64,000 nt of DNA, taken from positions 310,001-374,000 of the forward strand of contig NZ_JALIEC010000003.1 in NCBI RefSeq assembly GCF_022867865.1. Reading direction: 5' to 3'. Below the pieces are notes generated by a model. That model was not told where the DNA came from. It ran no database searches and saw nothing but the letters and a program-made list of their open reading frames with translations. A program made the position numbers and the translations under genes. Positions 17,790 to 26,593 of this stretch are shown one piece after another (the stretch's first letter is position 1; each line of letters opens with the position of its first letter). This DNA comes from Phaeobacter sp. J2-8. GTDB lineage: Bacteria > Pseudomonadota > Alphaproteobacteria > Rhodobacterales > Rhodobacteraceae.

Positions 17790-19268
17790 TCAGACCTTGG
17801 TGAAAAACAGGATGGCGACGGTGAGCCATGTAATCGCTATGGCGTGGTGCGCGGTGGATTCAGATGCTTTGAGCTTGTCGCGGAAGGCCACGACCTTGCG
17901 GACTGTGCCGCTGCCCTGACGCGTCCACTTTTGTTTGTCCATGCGGAAGCTGACATAGGTTTTCAGTGCCGCACCGACGACCTGGCTGAAATAAAGGATC
18001 GGTGGATGCGTGATCGGGAACCAGGTCCCCCGGAACAACGCAATAATGACGCAGAAAATGTAACGGGTGGTCAAAACCCAGGCGATATAGAGCGGGATCA
18101 CCGATGGGGTGACCATCAGGGCCGCAAGTGCGACGGTGATTGGACCCACAAGGGTGGTCCACATCGACACACGTTGGTCGATGATCGACCACCATGTGAA
18201 CGGCCCGATCAGCCGCGGCGAAAGCCGCATCGCGCGCCCGTTCGTGCGGATCATGTTGCCGAACCAGCGCACCATCAGCGTCTTGGAGCTGTCAAAGAAG
18301 GTCGGGCGCGGCTGTGTCTCATAGCTGATCGAGGCAACATCGGGAAGATAATGCATCTCATAGCCGTTTTTCAGCAACCAGAACCAAGTCGATTTGTCGT
18401 CACCGGTCAGGAACTTGACCCGACCCAGACGCCAGTGATCGAGGAAGTCATAGTTGATGCCTTCGATGAAATCCGGCCGTGTGGCCAGATCGGCCCGAAA
18501 CACGCTCATCCGGCCCGTCAGGGTCAGCACATGTTTCGACAGACCCATCGAACACATCATCACCTGCCGTTGGTTGAACCGCAGCACAAACCAGTCTTTG
18601 AACAGGTTTTCCTTATCGATTCTAATGCCTTCGTCGGTGGTTAGCGCGCCGACCTTGGGGTCGGTGAACACCGGGGCACTTTCGTACCAGATGTCTTCCG
18701 GCACCATGGTATCACCATCGACAAACACCAGGATGTCGCGGTGTGTCGGGCTTTGTGCGCCAAGGATACGCAGGGTCTTGGCCAGGGCGTCGCGTTTGCC
18801 GTTGGCCTTGATCCGGTCAATGATCAGTTGGACATTGCTCATGTCCTCTGTCTGGCTTTCAAAGATGGAGCGGATCAGGCGTTCGTCTGCCCCATCCACC
18901 ACCGAAGCCACAATCGTTGCCCCGTCCCGCGCCCGGGAAGCGGCGCGAAAGACACTGCGATAGACGGGCAGGGTGACATGCGGTTCCACCATATAGGAGG
19001 TGACCAGCATATACATGTGCGATTTGCCGACCAATGCGGCAAACCGCTTGCGGTTTTTGCGCTTTCGCTTGGGATGGACAATCCGGCGGAAGATAATAGC
19101 GCGGGTAAAGTTGACTGCCGCCCAACTGTACCGCCAGGTGCCCAGAAACCCCATGATGAAAATCGTGTTGGTCGCATAGGAAATCTCCCCTAGTGCCGTT
19201 TTCGGCACCAGGGTGACCAGCAGGATTACCACTGAGAAGTAGGCCAAATGCGAAAGCGCAAGGATCAT
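17790..19268 (-). CDS. alg8: Alg8-like membrane glycosyltransferase (polymerase)
   Basis: A 492-residue GT2 enzyme with membrane spans at the N-terminus (about 5-22 and 32-50) and several near the C-terminus. MYMLVTSY, GKRDALA, VDGDTMVP (catalytic DGD 184-186), MCSMGLSKHVLTLTGRMSVFR and LTGDDKSTWFWLL (GDD 289-291) match Alg8 block by block. It should polymerise GDP-uronate at the inner membrane with Alg44. All visible catalytic motifs are retained. It lies between algD and alg44 with short gaps, as in the Pseudomonas operon. Confidence 0.9.
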   Translation of the reverse strand: MILALSHLAYFSVVILLVTLVPKTALGEISYATNTIFIMGFLGTWRYSWAAVNFTRAIIFRRIVHPKRKRKNRKRFAALVGKSHMYMLVTSYMVEPHVTLPVYRSVFRAASRARDGATIVASVVDGADERLIRSIFESQTEDMSNVQLIIDRIKANGKRDALAKTLRILGAQSPTHRDILVFVDGDTMVPEDIWYESAPVFTDPKVGALTTDEGIRIDKENLFKDWFVLRFNQRQVMMCSMGLSKHVLTLTGRMSVFRADLATRPDFIEGINYDFLDHWRLGRVKFLTGDDKSTWFWLLKNGYEMHYLPDVASISYETQPRPTFFDSSKTLMVRWFGNMIRTNGRAMRLSPRLIGPFTWWSIIDQRVSMWTTLVGPITVALAALMVTPSVIPLYIAWVLTTRYIFCVIIALFRGTWFPITHPPILYFSQVVGAALKTYVSFRMDKQKWTRQGSGTVRKVVAFRDKLKASESTAHHAIAITWLTVAILFFTKV

Positions 19269-19273
19269 GGCGA

Positions 19274-20593
19274 TTACCAGCAGATGCCTTCGTATGTGCC
19301 GTCAGAGACCTTGTCGCGGTTCATCCGCGTCAGATCCAGCACAGGACGGCTCTTGGAGGCAGCTTCAAGTGTTTCCACTGTCTCACGATAGAAGTTGCCA
19401 ACCAGAATGGCGCCCGCATCGTTGATCATCGCGTCCAGATCCGGGTTCATCCGGTCCTTCAGGTCAGGGATCACGTCGTTGCCGCGGCCCGCGGTCGAGT
19501 TTTCGTTGGCATAGGCTTCGTGCACATAGGGGTCATAGATGTCGACCTGTACGCCGTTCTTGATCAAACGCGCGGCCAGTTCGGCCAGCGGGCTTTCGCG
19601 AAGATCGTCGGTGCCGGGTTTGAAGGAGATGCCTACAAAGCCCACCTTCTTGGCGCCTGTGCGTTCGACCATTTCTTCGGCGCGACGAATTTGTGCTTCG
19701 TTGGCTTCCAGAACGGCGTTCAGCAGATGCGCAGGCGTGCCCTGGGTTGCCGCCAGATGGCGCAGCGCGCGCACGTCTTTGGGCAGGCAGGAGCCGCCAA
19801 AGGCAAAACCGGGACGCATGAAGTAGGACGAGATGTTAACCTTGGTGTCGGAACACAGGATTTCCATCACGGTCTGGCCGTCGAGGCCGGACGATTTGGC
19901 GATATTGCCGATCTCGTTGGCAAAGGTCACTTTGACCGCGCGCCATGTGTTCGAGGTGTATTTCACCATTTCTGCGGTGCGGACATCGACAACTTTGATG
20001 TCGCAAGGCAGATCTTGGTTGATCTCAGTCAGGATGTCGGCAGTGCCTTTGTCCTGGGCGCCGAAAACGATCAGGCCGGGATCATAGTAATCTTCGATCG
20101 CTGTGCTTTCGCGCAGGAATTCAGGATAGTATCCGACGCCGAAATCCTTGCCGGATTTCTTGCCGCTGGCCTCTTCGAGGGTCGGGATACATGTGCCTTC
20201 GGTCGAACCGGGGACAATTGTCGACCGGATGACAACCGCATGGTAGGCATCTTTGTTTTTCAATGCGTTGCCGATATTGCGGCAAACGATTTCAACATAT
20301 TTAAGACCAACCGACCCATCCGGGGCGCTGGGGGTGCCGACCGCAATAAAGCTGGCGTCGGTATTGTCGATGGCGTGTTGCACATCATCTGTTGCGGTGA
20401 GCTTACCAGCTTTCACCACGTCTGCGATCAATTCATCCAGACCGTTTTCCACAATGGGGGAAAGTCCTGCGTTGATCGCATCAATTTTGCCGGGATCGAC
20501 GTCCACTGCGATAACTTGGTGACCATCTCGGGCCAAGCAGGCCGCGGAAACCACGCCTACATACCCAATGCCAAAGACACTGATTCTTGCCAT
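19274..20593 (-). CDS. algD: GDP-mannose 6-dehydrogenase
   Basis: A 439-residue UDP/GDP-sugar dehydrogenase. The N-terminal NAD site is FGIGYVG, the central domain has YTSNTWRAVKVTFANEIGN, and the catalytic cysteine is Cys269 in GFAFGGSCLPKD, one residue from its position in Pseudomonas AlgD. The C-terminus ends in EGICW, as AlgD does, which favours GDP-mannose over UDP-glucose as substrate. It makes GDP-mannuronate, the committed precursor of alginate. It is the first gene of the minus-strand operon, with AGAGG just upstream of the ATG. Confidence 0.93.
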   Translation of the reverse strand: MARISVFGIGYVGVVSAACLARDGHQVIAVDVDPGKIDAINAGLSPIVENGLDELIADVVKAGKLTATDDVQHAIDNTDASFIAVGTPSAPDGSVGLKYVEIVCRNIGNALKNKDAYHAVVIRSTIVPGSTEGTCIPTLEEASGKKSGKDFGVGYYPEFLRESTAIEDYYDPGLIVFGAQDKGTADILTEINQDLPCDIKVVDVRTAEMVKYTSNTWRAVKVTFANEIGNIAKSSGLDGQTVMEILCSDTKVNISSYFMRPGFAFGGSCLPKDVRALRHLAATQGTPAHLLNAVLEANEAQIRRAEEMVERTGAKKVGFVGISFKPGTDDLRESPLAELAARLIKNGVQVDIYDPYVHEAYANENSTAGRGNDVIPDLKDRMNPDLDAMINDAGAILVGNFYRETVETLEAASKSRPVLDLTRMNRDKVSDGTYEGICW

Positions 20594-21057
20594 ATCTGCC
20601 TCTCAATTCACTCTTTGTGAGTGATTATGATTGAAGTGTTTGCTCGTCTTTTTTCGATAAAACTTAGGTAGATGCATGTCGTAGGTAAAGTAAAATGTTA
20701 ACAATGATTACCAAAACGCGCATGGTGACATTTCTGCTACAGCGAAGTGACCTGCGCAGAATGCAAGCATGAAGTGTGCTGACTGGCGGGTTTTCGCTGA
20801 TCTTTTCTTTAAAATTTGGCCGATCTTCGCCGGACCGCTGCGTCGCGGGGAATTGGCGCTCTTTCCCGGCAAACCCCATAAATCATTGGGGTAACAATTT
20901 TGATCGACCCGTCCGGAACTATGGCCGGGGGCCGGGGGTTTTGGCCGTGAAATCAAGTATTCAATTTTTTCTATGTATGGGCATGCGGGGCTGTGTTAGG
21001 GTGATTTAAACGGGCCATTCGTCTGGTCCGCCCCATTCGGTCAGGAGACAGATCACC
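20594..21057. promoter_or_regulatory. Divergent promoter region between algD and the MBL-fold gene
   Basis: A 464-bp non-coding stretch with lower GC than its surroundings. It must hold the promoter of the nine-gene alg-type operon (leftward) and of the hydrolase (rightward). A small hairpin, ACCCC..GGGGT around 20873-20894, is the only clear structure. I could not assign -35/-10 boxes or a sigma-54/AlgU-like site with confidence. Confidence 0.5.
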
Positions 21058-21939
21058 ATGGATTTTCCTGTGCAAATGCAAATCAAACCCGATGTTTCGG
21101 CGTTCTTTGATTCGGCAACAAATACGATTTCCTATCTCGTCAAGGATCCAGCGACCGCCGCTTGCGCCATTATCGACAGTGTAATGGACATGGATTACGC
21201 CGCCGGGCGAATCACGCATGACCATGCAGACCAGATAATTGCCGAGGTTAAAAAGTGCGACCTCAGCCTCGAATGGATTATTGAAACCCATGTCCATGCC
21301 GATCATCTTTCGGCGGCGCCTTATATTCAGGCACAATTGGGGGGAAAGATCGGGATCGGTTCCGGGATTCTGATGGTCCAGGATACCTTTGGCAAGGTGT
21401 TCAACGAGGGCACTGAATTTCAGCGCGATGGCAGCCAGTTCGACCAATTGTTCGAGGATGGCGATATATATCATGTCGGGGAGATGCCGGTTCATGCGCT
21501 TTATACCCCCGGTCACACGCCCGCCTGCATGACCTATGTGATGGGCAATGCCGCTTTTGTCGGGGATACGCTGTTCATGCCGGACGGTGGTTCGGCGCGG
21601 GCGGATTTCCCCGGCGGCGATGCCGGCACGCTTTACAACTCGATCCAGAGGGTGCTGGCGCTGCCCGACGACATGCGTCTGTTCATGTGCCACGATTATG
21701 GTCCCAACGGCCGCGATATTCAGTGGGAAACCACTGTCGGCGCGGAAAAGGCACATAATATACATGTTGGTGGTGGCAAATCGCGGGCGGACTTTATTGC
21801 TTTTCGCACTGAACGCGATGCGCAGTTGGGCATGCCGAAACTGATTATTCCATCGTTGCAGGTGAATATGCGGGCCGGCGAGGTGCCCAAGGACAAGGAT
21901 GGTTTCCCGATGCTGAAGGTGCCGGTGAACGGGTTGTAA
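21058..21939 (+). CDS. MBL-fold metallohydrolase (persulfide dioxygenase / Blh-like)
   Basis: A 293-residue metallo-beta-lactamase-fold protein with the metal motif THVHADHLSAA, the later ligand HTPACMTYV and GDTLFMPDGG. The lengths and SARADFPGG segment resemble the beta-lactamase-hydrolase-like/ETHE1 group that oxidises persulfides with a single iron. The ATG follows TCAGGAGACAGATC, a strong ribosome-binding site. It is transcribed away from algD and has no obvious metabolic partner. The substrate is inferred from family resemblance only. Confidence 0.82.
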   Translation: MDFPVQMQIKPDVSAFFDSATNTISYLVKDPATAACAIIDSVMDMDYAAGRITHDHADQIIAEVKKCDLSLEWIIETHVHADHLSAAPYIQAQLGGKIGIGSGILMVQDTFGKVFNEGTEFQRDGSQFDQLFEDGDIYHVGEMPVHALYTPGHTPACMTYVMGNAAFVGDTLFMPDGGSARADFPGGDAGTLYNSIQRVLALPDDMRLFMCHDYGPNGRDIQWETTVGAEKAHNIHVGGGKSRADFIAFRTERDAQLGMPKLIIPSLQVNMRAGEVPKDKDGFPMLKVPVNGL

Positions 21940-21951
21940 CCGGTCTGAGGG

Positions 21952-23031
21952 TCAAGACGCGCTGTCGCGACCGATCTGATGCGGCGCGACGGCCATCGAC
22001 TTGACCAGCGCAAAGCAGCTCTGACCCGGCGCCAACTCCATGGTCTGGACCGAACGTTGGGTGATCCGGGCCAGCAGCAGCTCTGAACCGACCTGAAGCG
22101 TGACAATTGCACCGGGGCCGTCGCCCGGCACGATGGTGTCGATCACGCCCGGAATGATGTTCAGGGCTGACACATCCACCGGGGCGTTGCGCGACAGGAT
22201 CACGTCATGCGCCATGATCTGCACCCGCACCACATCGCCGACAGCGCCGCTGATCCGCGGGAGCCAGAGCGGACCTGACGCCGCCTGCAACCGTGTCAGC
22301 CCGTCGGCTTCCTGGGCCTCAAGTCGCGCGGTCAGGGTTGCGCCCGCGCCACGTAGGCCGATGCCGCGCAGGGCGACGGGGTCAAACAGGATGTCCTGCG
22401 TCGGGCCCTGGCGCAGAACCTGCCCGTTGTCGATCACCGCAATCTGATCGGCCAGGCGCCGGGCCTCCTCCAGATCATGGGTCACCAGGACCACCGGCAT
22501 GGCCAGATGGGCGCGCAGGCGCTCGATCTCGGCATAAAGCCCCTGTCGGGTTGCATGATCCACCGCCGAAAACGGCTCATCCAGCAACAGGACCTCTGGA
22601 TCACGTGCCAAGGCCCGTGCCACGGCCACCCGCTGTTGCTGGCCGCCGGACAATTCCGCCGGGCGGCGCGCCTCAAGTCCGGCAAGGCGGACAAGGGTCA
22701 GCAACTCTTGTGCGCGTGCGCGGTTGGCCCCTGCCGCCATGACATTGGCCAGCGCCGACATCTGCGGAAACAGCGCATAGGATTGAAAGACCATGCCGAC
22801 GCGCCGGCGAAAGGCGGGGGTGTCCAGGGACCTGTCACTGTCGAACCAGACCGCGTTTCCAACCGCGACCCGGCCAGTGTCCGGCGTCCATAACCCGGAA
22901 ATGCCGCGCAGGATGGTGGATTTCCCGGCACCCGACGGGCCAACCAGCGCCAGCACCTCGCCGGCTTTGGCCGAAAGCGCGACATTCATCTGGATCGGTG
23001 CCGTGGCGCACAGTGTGACCGTCAGCGCCAT
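21952..23031 (-). CDS. modC: Molybdate ABC transporter ATP-binding protein
   Basis: A 359-residue ATPase: Walker [10 protein letters not shown], signature [15 protein letters not shown], Walker [14 protein letters not shown] and H-loop [10 protein letters not shown]. The C-terminal about 130 residues carry a TOBE/MOP-like domain that binds molybdate or tungstate in ModC. It overlaps modB by one base and powers import for molybdenum cofactor synthesis. The gene is convergent with the MBL-fold gene. Confidence 0.9.
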   Translation of the reverse strand: MALTVTLCATAPIQMNVALSAKAGEVLALVGPSGAGKSTILRGISGLWTPDTGRVAVGNAVWFDSDRSLDTPAFRRRVGMVFQSYALFPQMSALANVMAAGANRARAQELLTLVRLAGLEARRPAELSGGQQQRVAVARALARDPEVLLLDEPFSAVDHATRQGLYAEIERLRAHLAMPVVLVTHDLEEARRLADQIAVIDNGQVLRQGPTQDILFDPVALRGIGLRGAGATLTARLEAQEADGLTRLQAASGPLWLPRISGAVGDVVRVQIMAHDVILSRNAPVDVSALNIIPGVIDTIVPGDGPGAIVTLQVGSELLLARITQRSVQTMELAPGQSCFALVKSMAVAPHQIGRDSAS

Positions 23032-23702
23032 CAGGACAGCCTCCGCCCGGCGCGCGTCGACAGCCAGAATGTCACCGCGATCGTGCTTAACGAAATCGCG
23101 AGCAACACGGCCGACATCTGGGCGGCCCCGGCCATGTCAAAGGATTGCACCCGGTCGTAAATCGCAATCGCAATGGTGCGGGTTTCGCCGGGGATTGCGC
23201 CGCCGACCATCAGGACAATGCCGAATTCGCCCAGCGTATGGGCAAAGGTCAGCACCATTCCGGTCAGCACACCCGGCCAGGCCAAGGGCAATTCGACCCG
23301 GCGCAGGGCCTGCATTGGTGACATACCACAACAGGCTGCGGCCTCGCGCACCTCGACCGGCACCGCTTCGAAACCGCGCTGGGCGGGTTGGATGGCAAAG
23401 GGCAGGTTGAACAGCACCGATGCCACCACCAGACCAGAGAAGCTGAACACCAACGGGCCGTCAAACAGCATCTGCCAAACCTTGCCAACCGGGCTGGCCG
23501 CGCCAAAGGCCACCAAGAGGTAAAATCCCAACACAGTGGGCGGCAGGACCAGCGGCAGGATGACCAGCGCCTCGACCGCGCCTTTGCCGCGAAACTGTTG
23601 AAAGGCCAGGAATCGGCCAAAGAAGATCGCCACCGGCAGCAGCACCACCACCGTCCAGGCGGCCAGACGTAGCGACAGGAGCAGGGCCTGCCAATCCATC
23701 AC
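23031..23702 (-). CDS. modB: Molybdate ABC transporter permease
   Basis: A 223-residue inner-membrane permease with about five spans. The EAA-type cytoplasmic loop is seen in EAAACCGMSPMQALRRVELPL, and LPLVLPPTVLGFYLL is typical of ModB. It overlaps modA (4 bp) and modC (1 bp), giving a tightly coupled modABC transcription unit. Confidence 0.92.
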   Translation of the reverse strand: MMDWQALLLSLRLAAWTVVVLLPVAIFFGRFLAFQQFRGKGAVEALVILPLVLPPTVLGFYLLVAFGAASPVGKVWQMLFDGPLVFSFSGLVVASVLFNLPFAIQPAQRGFEAVPVEVREAAACCGMSPMQALRRVELPLAWPGVLTGMVLTFAHTLGEFGIVLMVGGAIPGETRTIAIAIYDRVQSFDMAGAAQMSAVLLAISLSTIAVTFWLSTRAGRRLS

Positions 23703-24604
23703 GCGTCCCCCGGCAGGGCAAAACCGTGGTTGGTGAATATGGCCAGCGCTTCCTTGTCCTGGAGAAAGGCAAAAAATGCCTGTGCAACCGGTCCGGCCCC
23801 TGCGGTCAGCGCCATGCGTTGGTTCAACGGGCTGTGCCAGCCTTCGGGGATCAGCGCCGACCAGCCCTGTGCGGCCACCGGCCCGGCATTGGCGAGCGAC
23901 GCCGCAATCAGCCCGCCGTCGGCATTGCCCGATACGGCAAATTGCGCGGCCTGGGCGACGTTTTCACCCAGCACCAAATGCGGCTGCAACGCCTGCCACA
24001 AGCCACGATGCTGCAAGGCCTCGCGCGCGCGAATGCCATAGGGCGCATGTGCCGGGTTGGCGATGGCAAAGCGATGTAATGTGCCGCTGCCCAACATGGT
24101 TGCAAGCCCGGCCAAATCGCTGTCGACATCCAGCGGGCCGTTCGTTGGGGCGATCAGGGCCAATCGGCCTTTGGCATAGATCACGCCGTCGGTGGGCAAA
24201 ACGCCATCCGCGGCCAGCGCACGGATATAGGTTTCGTCAGCCGACAAAAAGATTTCGAACGGGGCGCCGTGGCGCATTTGCTGGGCCAGGGTGCCAGAAG
24301 CGCCAAATGAGACCCGCACAGTGTCACCGGTCCTGTCCTGAAAGGCCGCCAGCAAATCAGCCATCACAAAGCGCAACGAAGCGGCGGCGGCAATCACGGG
24401 CGCGGGCGCAGCCATCACCGGGGCAGCCATCACCGAAACAGCGGCAAAGGTGGCCGCGCCGGTGATCAGCGTTCGACGCGACAGGGCCAGAGATACAGGG
24501 CGGGGCGGGGGCACAGCGAGGGGCACGGCGGCAATTTCCAAGTTTCGCAGGAACCTTACCGGGCCAGTGCAGGGGTTCCAACCCCGACCTCTGTACGACG
24601 TCAT
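23699..24604 (-). CDS. modA: Molybdate ABC transporter substrate-binding protein
   Basis: ModA-type binding protein: AAASLRFVMADLLAAFQ, FGASGTLAQQMRHGAPFEIFLSADETYI and IANPAHAPYGIRARE are characteristic. The longest frame starts at the ATG at 24604, but its first 45 residues are unlike a signal peptide. The segment LSRRTLITGAATFAAVSV looks like a Tat- or Sec-type signal, so the true start may be the TTG at 24541 or GTG at 24526. An inverted repeat GGGGTT-CC-AACCCC at 24572-24585 would then lie in the leader. Confidence 0.85.
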   Translation of the reverse strand: MTSYRGRGWNPCTGPVRFLRNLEIAAVPLAVPPPRPVSLALSRRTLITGAATFAAVSVMAAPVMAAPAPVIAAAASLRFVMADLLAAFQDRTGDTVRVSFGASGTLAQQMRHGAPFEIFLSADETYIRALAADGVLPTDGVIYAKGRLALIAPTNGPLDVDSDLAGLATMLGSGTLHRFAIANPAHAPYGIRAREALQHRGLWQALQPHLVLGENVAQAAQFAVSGNADGGLIAASLANAGPVAAQGWSALIPEGWHSPLNQRMALTAGAGPVAQAFFAFLQDKEALAIFTNHGFALPGDA

Positions 24605-24644
24605 AGCCCGCCATTTCCGGTTGTCGAATCGTGATTGTTTGGTT

Positions 24645-24654
24645 ATTCATGAAT
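24645..24654. promoter_or_regulatory. Candidate ArsR operator, ATTCATGAAT
   Basis: A perfect 10-bp palindrome directly in front of the arsR-arsC start (24656). Its position over the ribosome-binding region suggests that ArsR binds here to repress its own operon. The assignment is by position and symmetry only. Confidence 0.35.
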
Positions 24655-24655
24655 T

Positions 24656-25519
24656 ATGGAAATAAATATTGCAGATAAACTCGCCGTTCTTAGCCACCCA
24701 CAGCGTCTCGCGGTGTTTCGCTTGCTGGTGCGCAGATGTCCCGATGCGCTGCCTGCCGGTGAAATTGCCGGGATTTTGGGGCTCAAGGCCTCGACCGCGT
24801 CGGTCTATCTGTCGGCCTTGACCCGCGCCGAGATGATTACCCAGGAGCGGCGGGGAACGTCGCTGTTGTATTCCATGAACCCGACAGCGGCCCGGGCGCT
24901 GATCAGTGATCTGTTTCTCGATTGCTGCCGCGGCCGCCCCGATCTTTGCCCGCCTTTGTTCAATGGGCCCGCCTTCGACCAAAACGATCCTCAGTCCGAC
25001 AGGAGACACACCATGTCAGATCGCAAATACAACGTGCTTTTCATCTGTACCGGCAATTCCGCACGGTCGATTTTTGCCGAGGCCATTCTGCGTGAACTGG
25101 GCGGCACCCGGTTCAATGCGTTTTCGGCAGGCACCAAACATTACTCCGAGCTGAACCCATTTGCGGTGGAAATGCTGAAATCCAAGGATATCGCGACCGA
25201 CGATCTTCGATCCAAGAACGTCGATGAATTCCAGGGCGAAGATGCGCCAAAGATGGATTTCGTGTTCACCGTGTGTGACCGCGCCGCGAATGAGGAATGC
25301 CCGGCCTGGCAGGGCCAGCCGATCAGCGCCCATTGGGGTTTGCCGGATCCGGTGCGCGCAACCGGGACCGAAGCGGAAAAGCGGCTCGCGTTTCAACAAA
25401 CTTACGCAATGATGCGTCATCGTATCATGGCGTTTGCCGCTCTGCCATTTGATGCGCTGGATCGGGTCTCGCTGCAAAACAAGGTCGACGACATCGGTCG
25501 CGTAAAGGAAGACACATGA
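24656..25519 (+). CDS. ArsR repressor fused in frame to arsenate reductase (LMW-PTP type)
   Basis: A 287-residue two-domain protein. Residues 1-100 are an ArsR-type winged helix ([33 protein letters not shown]). Residues 120-287 are a low-molecular-weight phosphatase-like arsenate reductase with the C-x5-R loop CTGNSARS (Cys131-Arg137) and an acid motif LPDPVRA. A good ribosome-binding site (AGGAG) precedes the internal ATG at 25013 (Met120), so the reductase may also be made alone. A cysteine cluster at 90-98 (CCRGRPDLC) may sense arsenite. It heads the arsR-arsC-gapdh-arsJ unit and overlaps the next gene by 4 bp. Confidence 0.88.
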   Translation: MEINIADKLAVLSHPQRLAVFRLLVRRCPDALPAGEIAGILGLKASTASVYLSALTRAEMITQERRGTSLLYSMNPTAARALISDLFLDCCRGRPDLCPPLFNGPAFDQNDPQSDRRHTMSDRKYNVLFICTGNSARSIFAEAILRELGGTRFNAFSAGTKHYSELNPFAVEMLKSKDIATDDLRSKNVDEFQGEDAPKMDFVFTVCDRAANEECPAWQGQPISAHWGLPDPVRATGTEAEKRLAFQQTYAMMRHRIMAFAALPFDALDRVSLQNKVDDIGRVKEDT

Positions 25520-26514
25520 CGACATATGCATTGAACGGCTTGGGGCGTATGGGCAAATTGGCCCTGCGTCCGCTGCTGGAACGCGGCGCTGACATCGCTT
25601 TTATCAATGACGCGGTGGGGGATCCGGCGATGCATGCGCATCTGTTGGAATTTGACACGGTTCATGGCCGCTGGAAGGCCGATTTTGCCGCAGATAACGA
25701 CAGCATCACCATCGACGGCACCCGCATCCCCTGTCACCAGAGCCGCGATCTGGCGGATCTTCCGCTGGATGGGGTGGATGTAGTGATCGACTGTACCGGC
25801 GTGTTCAAAACAGAGGCCAAGATCCAGCCCTATTTTGATGCCGGTGTGAAAAAGGTTGTGGTCTCGGCCCCGGTCAAGGATGGCAATGCCGCCAATATCG
25901 TGATGGGCGTGAATGACGACATTTATGATGCGGCGACCCACCGGATTGTCACGGCGGCCAGCTGTACAACCAATTGTCTGGCGCCCGTGGTCAAGGTGGT
26001 TCACGAAAATCTGGGCATCAAACATGGGTCGATCACCACGATCCATGATGTGACCAACACCCAGACCATTGTCGACCGCCCGGCCAAGGATCTGCGGCGG
26101 GCGCGGTCTGCGCTGAACTCATTGATCCCGACCACCACAGGATCGGCCACCGCGATCACGCTGATCTACCCGGATCTCAAGGGCAAGTTGAACGGCCATG
26201 CCGTGCGCGTGCCGCTGCTGAATGCTTCGCTGACCGATTGCGTCTTTGAGGTAGAGCGTGACACCACGGCAGAAGAAGTCAACGCGCTGTTCAAAGCCGC
26301 AGCCGAAGGTCCGTTGCAGGGCATTCTGGGCTATGAAACCCGCCCCTTGGTGTCGACCGATTACACCAATGATCCCCGGTCTTCGATTGTCGATGCGCCG
26401 TCGACCATGGTGGTGAATGGCACCCAGGTCAAAATCTATGCCTGGTATGACAATGAATGGGGCTACGCCAACCGGTTGGTGGATGTGGCTTTGATGGTAG
26501 GCAACAGCCTTTGA
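25516..26514 (+). CDS. ArsJ-associated glyceraldehyde-3-phosphate dehydrogenase
   Basis: A 332-residue GAPDH with active-site motif [13 protein letters not shown] and the N-terminal NAD fold ([14 protein letters not shown]). In operons with ArsJ, this enzyme joins arsenate to glyceraldehyde-3-phosphate and yields 1-arseno-3-phosphoglycerate, which ArsJ exports. It is coupled by an ATGA overlap to the arsR-arsC gene. A glycolytic role is less likely given this context. Confidence 0.92.
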   Translation: MTTYALNGLGRMGKLALRPLLERGADIAFINDAVGDPAMHAHLLEFDTVHGRWKADFAADNDSITIDGTRIPCHQSRDLADLPLDGVDVVIDCTGVFKTEAKIQPYFDAGVKKVVVSAPVKDGNAANIVMGVNDDIYDAATHRIVTAASCTTNCLAPVVKVVHENLGIKHGSITTIHDVTNTQTIVDRPAKDLRRARSALNSLIPTTTGSATAITLIYPDLKGKLNGHAVRVPLLNASLTDCVFEVERDTTAEEVNALFKAAAEGPLQGILGYETRPLVSTDYTNDPRSSIVDAPSTMVVNGTQVKIYAWYDNEWGYANRLVDVALMVGNSL

Positions 26515-26593
26515 TCCCCTGTGCTTGAATTTTCACCGCCTCCGGTTCTTTGGACTGGTGGCGGCCTTCCTTTTTCAGAACTGGCCCTGACCA

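Noticed and set aside
7960-20593. algE, algI, algJ or algF hidden in the operon
   Set aside because: No beta-barrel protein, no MBOAT acetyltransferase and no second SGNH protein is encoded between algD and tRNA-Phe; every gap is a few bases.
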